Positions 62,379-64,000 of a stretch of 64,000 nt of DNA are shown here, piece by piece. The position numbers and the translations under genes were made by a program. This DNA is from Apostichopus japonicus (lineage: Eukaryota; Echinodermata; Holothuroidea; Aspidochirotida; Stichopodidae): assembly GCF_037975245.1 (NCBI RefSeq), contig NC_092582.1, positions 16,461,577 through 16,525,576 on the forward strand. The letters are read 5' to 3'. The notes under the pieces are model-generated. The model was given only the letters and a program-made list of their open reading frames with translations, made no database searches and had not been told where the DNA came from. Position 1 is the first letter of the stretch. Every line of letters begins with the position of its first letter.

Positions 62379-62479
62379 CCTGGAAGTCGGTTATTGCAGT
62401 AGCTGCTATTGACTGTGCAGATGATGCCAACCACGTTATTTGCATAGCGGAACAAGTTTCAGGTTATCCATCCATGAAG
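62379..62479 (+). CDS. QSOX: QSOX, second coding exon (thioredoxin domain)
   Basis: The exon reads AWKSVIAVAAIDCADDANHV then ICIAEQVSGYPSMK. This matches the QSOX thioredoxin pattern, in which 'W-...-AA-DCA-..N...C......YP..' follows the active site; human QSOX has the same DCA and C-...-P spacing as I know it. The exon is 34 codons with the first shared, ends in phase 0, and is bounded by a good acceptor and AAG|GTACAG. The remaining exons (rest of thioredoxin, helical region, Erv/ALR domain) lie beyond 64000. Confidence 0.93.
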
Positions 62480-64000
62480 GTACAGTATGCTCTATTATAA
62501 ACTATTCCAAATTGCAAACTGTCTTTTGTAGCAGTTCTGTTAATAGCTGGAGAAAAACAAATGAATCTTATCTTTAACTCTTTCCTGGAAAAACACATAT
62601 CGTGAAAAGGTTCTTGTTTGGCCACAAGCAACTTTTTGAGTTTGGTTGGCAATTTTCCCAATAGCTACTGCCAGAGTATTAGCCAAACCATTTGGTCACA
62701 CTAAGGTACTTGCTTTATGCAGTAAGAGTCTTTTCAACTAAATGAAGGATTGAACAATATTTACTGTAGTAGGTTGATAAAGAACTTGATTCATTCTTGA
62801 ACAAATTTGTGGTCCGGACACTTCTCATAGTACTTAGCATAAAACACAGATTGTTAAACATTACATGGAAATATCAATATATTTTGAACTGTTGCTTGGC
62901 TGATTTGAAAGTAAAGTTGCACTTGTAATGATTTACATGAAAAGTTGTTACATGGGGTCCATTACTGTATAAATGCTGTTGGTGAACTCTAATTTTACTG
63001 TTAAGGTTTACACGTTAGGACTGCAGTTCCCAATAAACAGGACATTTTATCAATTTCATGTACCAAAAATTGAAGAAAATACCGATAGATAGTACTTACT
63101 GCAGTTGCAAATAAGAGCAGCAGAAACATCAAAGAAAGGTAACATTTGCCTGCTTGTGACATTGAGAACATACATGTACTGTTTGTTTAGCCTTTATATC
63201 TAGGGCTCTTTCTAAATACTCTTCTCAAAGATCAAGTGCTGTCTTAAAAAAAAAGAAAAAAAAGAAAAGGAAACAGGCATTGCAATATTGTCATTCATAT
63301 CATATAATTGTTTGTAGTAGAGTAAATCTATACATTTATGTTAATGTTCACATCGTGGGGATGAAGCACTCAACTTCCGTGGACTCGTGTGGATAAAATT
63401 GTCAAATATTTGTGATTACATTGATTAACTTTTATGTTAAAGGGTGTGAAGACTCGCACAAAAAGAAACGTCTAATGCCGGTAATCTGACCTAGTTTCGA
63501 ATGAGGTGTAACAGAAGTGTTAGACACCACCATCGATCCCAGAATATACACACACAGCTTGCTATCGTCGGTAATTAGACACTAGTGTACAGTCAGTACA
63601 TACAGCTGCGGTCAATACCCACAGCACAGTGTAGAAACCATACAGCGATGGACATCTCAGATCCAGCTAAAGATAACAATTAAGGTATCACGATTCATTA
63701 CTTTCTGCATTTTGTACCGACACGAACAAAACGTCACTTGCAAGCAACAGAAAGTTAACTTTTTCAGATGGCCGCACGCGGTTTGGAGCGAGTCTTCAAT
63801 GCCTTTAAATCCAGGCTTAAAAAGTACTGTACTGTGTATGGCTCTTTGCTTTGTGTGTGTGTGATTGGACTGCATTGCCTTTATTCTGAAGCCCTTTACA
63901 GTTAGATATATCTCTGTGCACAGTAGGTACTGTCACCATAATTATCCTCTCATGTCAAATCTGTATTTTGAATATCATACGTACATGTATACAGTATATA
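62480..64000 (+). other. QSOX: QSOX intron 2 (runs past the window end)
   Basis: No third exon of QSOX type could be found. An acceptor-like ctgcag at 63026 opens a 21-codon frame that ends in TAG without a donor and does not resemble QSOX. Confidence 0.65.

Noticed and set aside
63027-63092. Third QSOX exon after the ctgcag acceptor
   Set aside because: The 21-codon frame ends in TAG with no donor, lacks the Phe-Phe/aromatic start expected after YPSMK, and does not look like QSOX.

Overview
The window looks like nuclear DNA of an invertebrate deuterostome, most likely an echinoderm. It is AT-rich, has spliced genes with introns of 20 kb or more, and is full of (TA)n arrays, G/C homopolymers, tandem repeats and short dispersed elements with terminal inverted repeats. 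The frequent 'taggcctata' words and the SINE and MITE content also fit. Sea cucumber versus sea urchin is a guess I cannot settle by reading. There are no operons, CRISPR arrays, rRNA genes or free-standing tRNA genes.

Two protein-coding genes can be supported, both on the + strand. The first is LMO4, a LIM-only transcriptional adaptor. It has three exons carrying coding sequence: 7637-7907 (start codon and LIM1), 28604-28856 (LIM2) and 50003-50011 (only Val-Cys-stop, followed by the 3' UTR). Reading phase and splice sites agree at both joins and give a 176-residue protein. The introns are 20.7 and 21.1 kb. Any 5' non-coding exon and the promoter lie upstream of 7637 and could not be placed. 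The 3' UTR probably runs to a poly(A) signal near 53.7, 54.5 or 56.03 kb. The second gene is a quiescin sulfhydryl oxidase (QSOX), starting at 61010. Only its first two exons, 61010-61268 and 62379-62479, are inside the window. They encode a signal peptide and the start of the thioredoxin domain with its CGHC active site.

Layout: 1-7636 is upstream flank with microsatellites and a low-repeat stretch at about 5.2-6.8 kb. 7.9-28.6 kb is LMO4 intron 1, with a hAT-like MITE with target-site duplication (10.67-10.97 kb), a G-rich repeat family (12.9-13.6 and 17.9-18.6 kb), a GACA/GATA array (16.4 kb), a 2-kb minisatellite with higher-order structure (21.9-24.0 kb), a tRNA-derived SINE (26.2 kb) and a near-perfect palindrome (28.34 kb). 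28.9-50.0 kb is intron 2, with very long (TA)n arrays, a 45-bp minisatellite, a second MITE, a frameshifted Penelope-like reverse-transcriptase fragment (44.05-44.41 kb) and, just after it, a sequence that folds as a hammerhead ribozyme (44.525-44.583 kb). 50.0-56.05 kb is the probable LMO4 3' UTR. 56.1-61.0 kb is intergenic, with an antisense SINE copy and a nested MITE complex.

The most interesting signals are the hammerhead-like motif beside the retroelement fragment, the 28.34-kb palindrome that carries the 3' half of a similar motif, the two-codon terminal exon of LMO4, the higher-order minisatellite, and an apparent excess of perfect TGACGTCA (CRE) palindromes. All were found by eye; no search or folding program was run.
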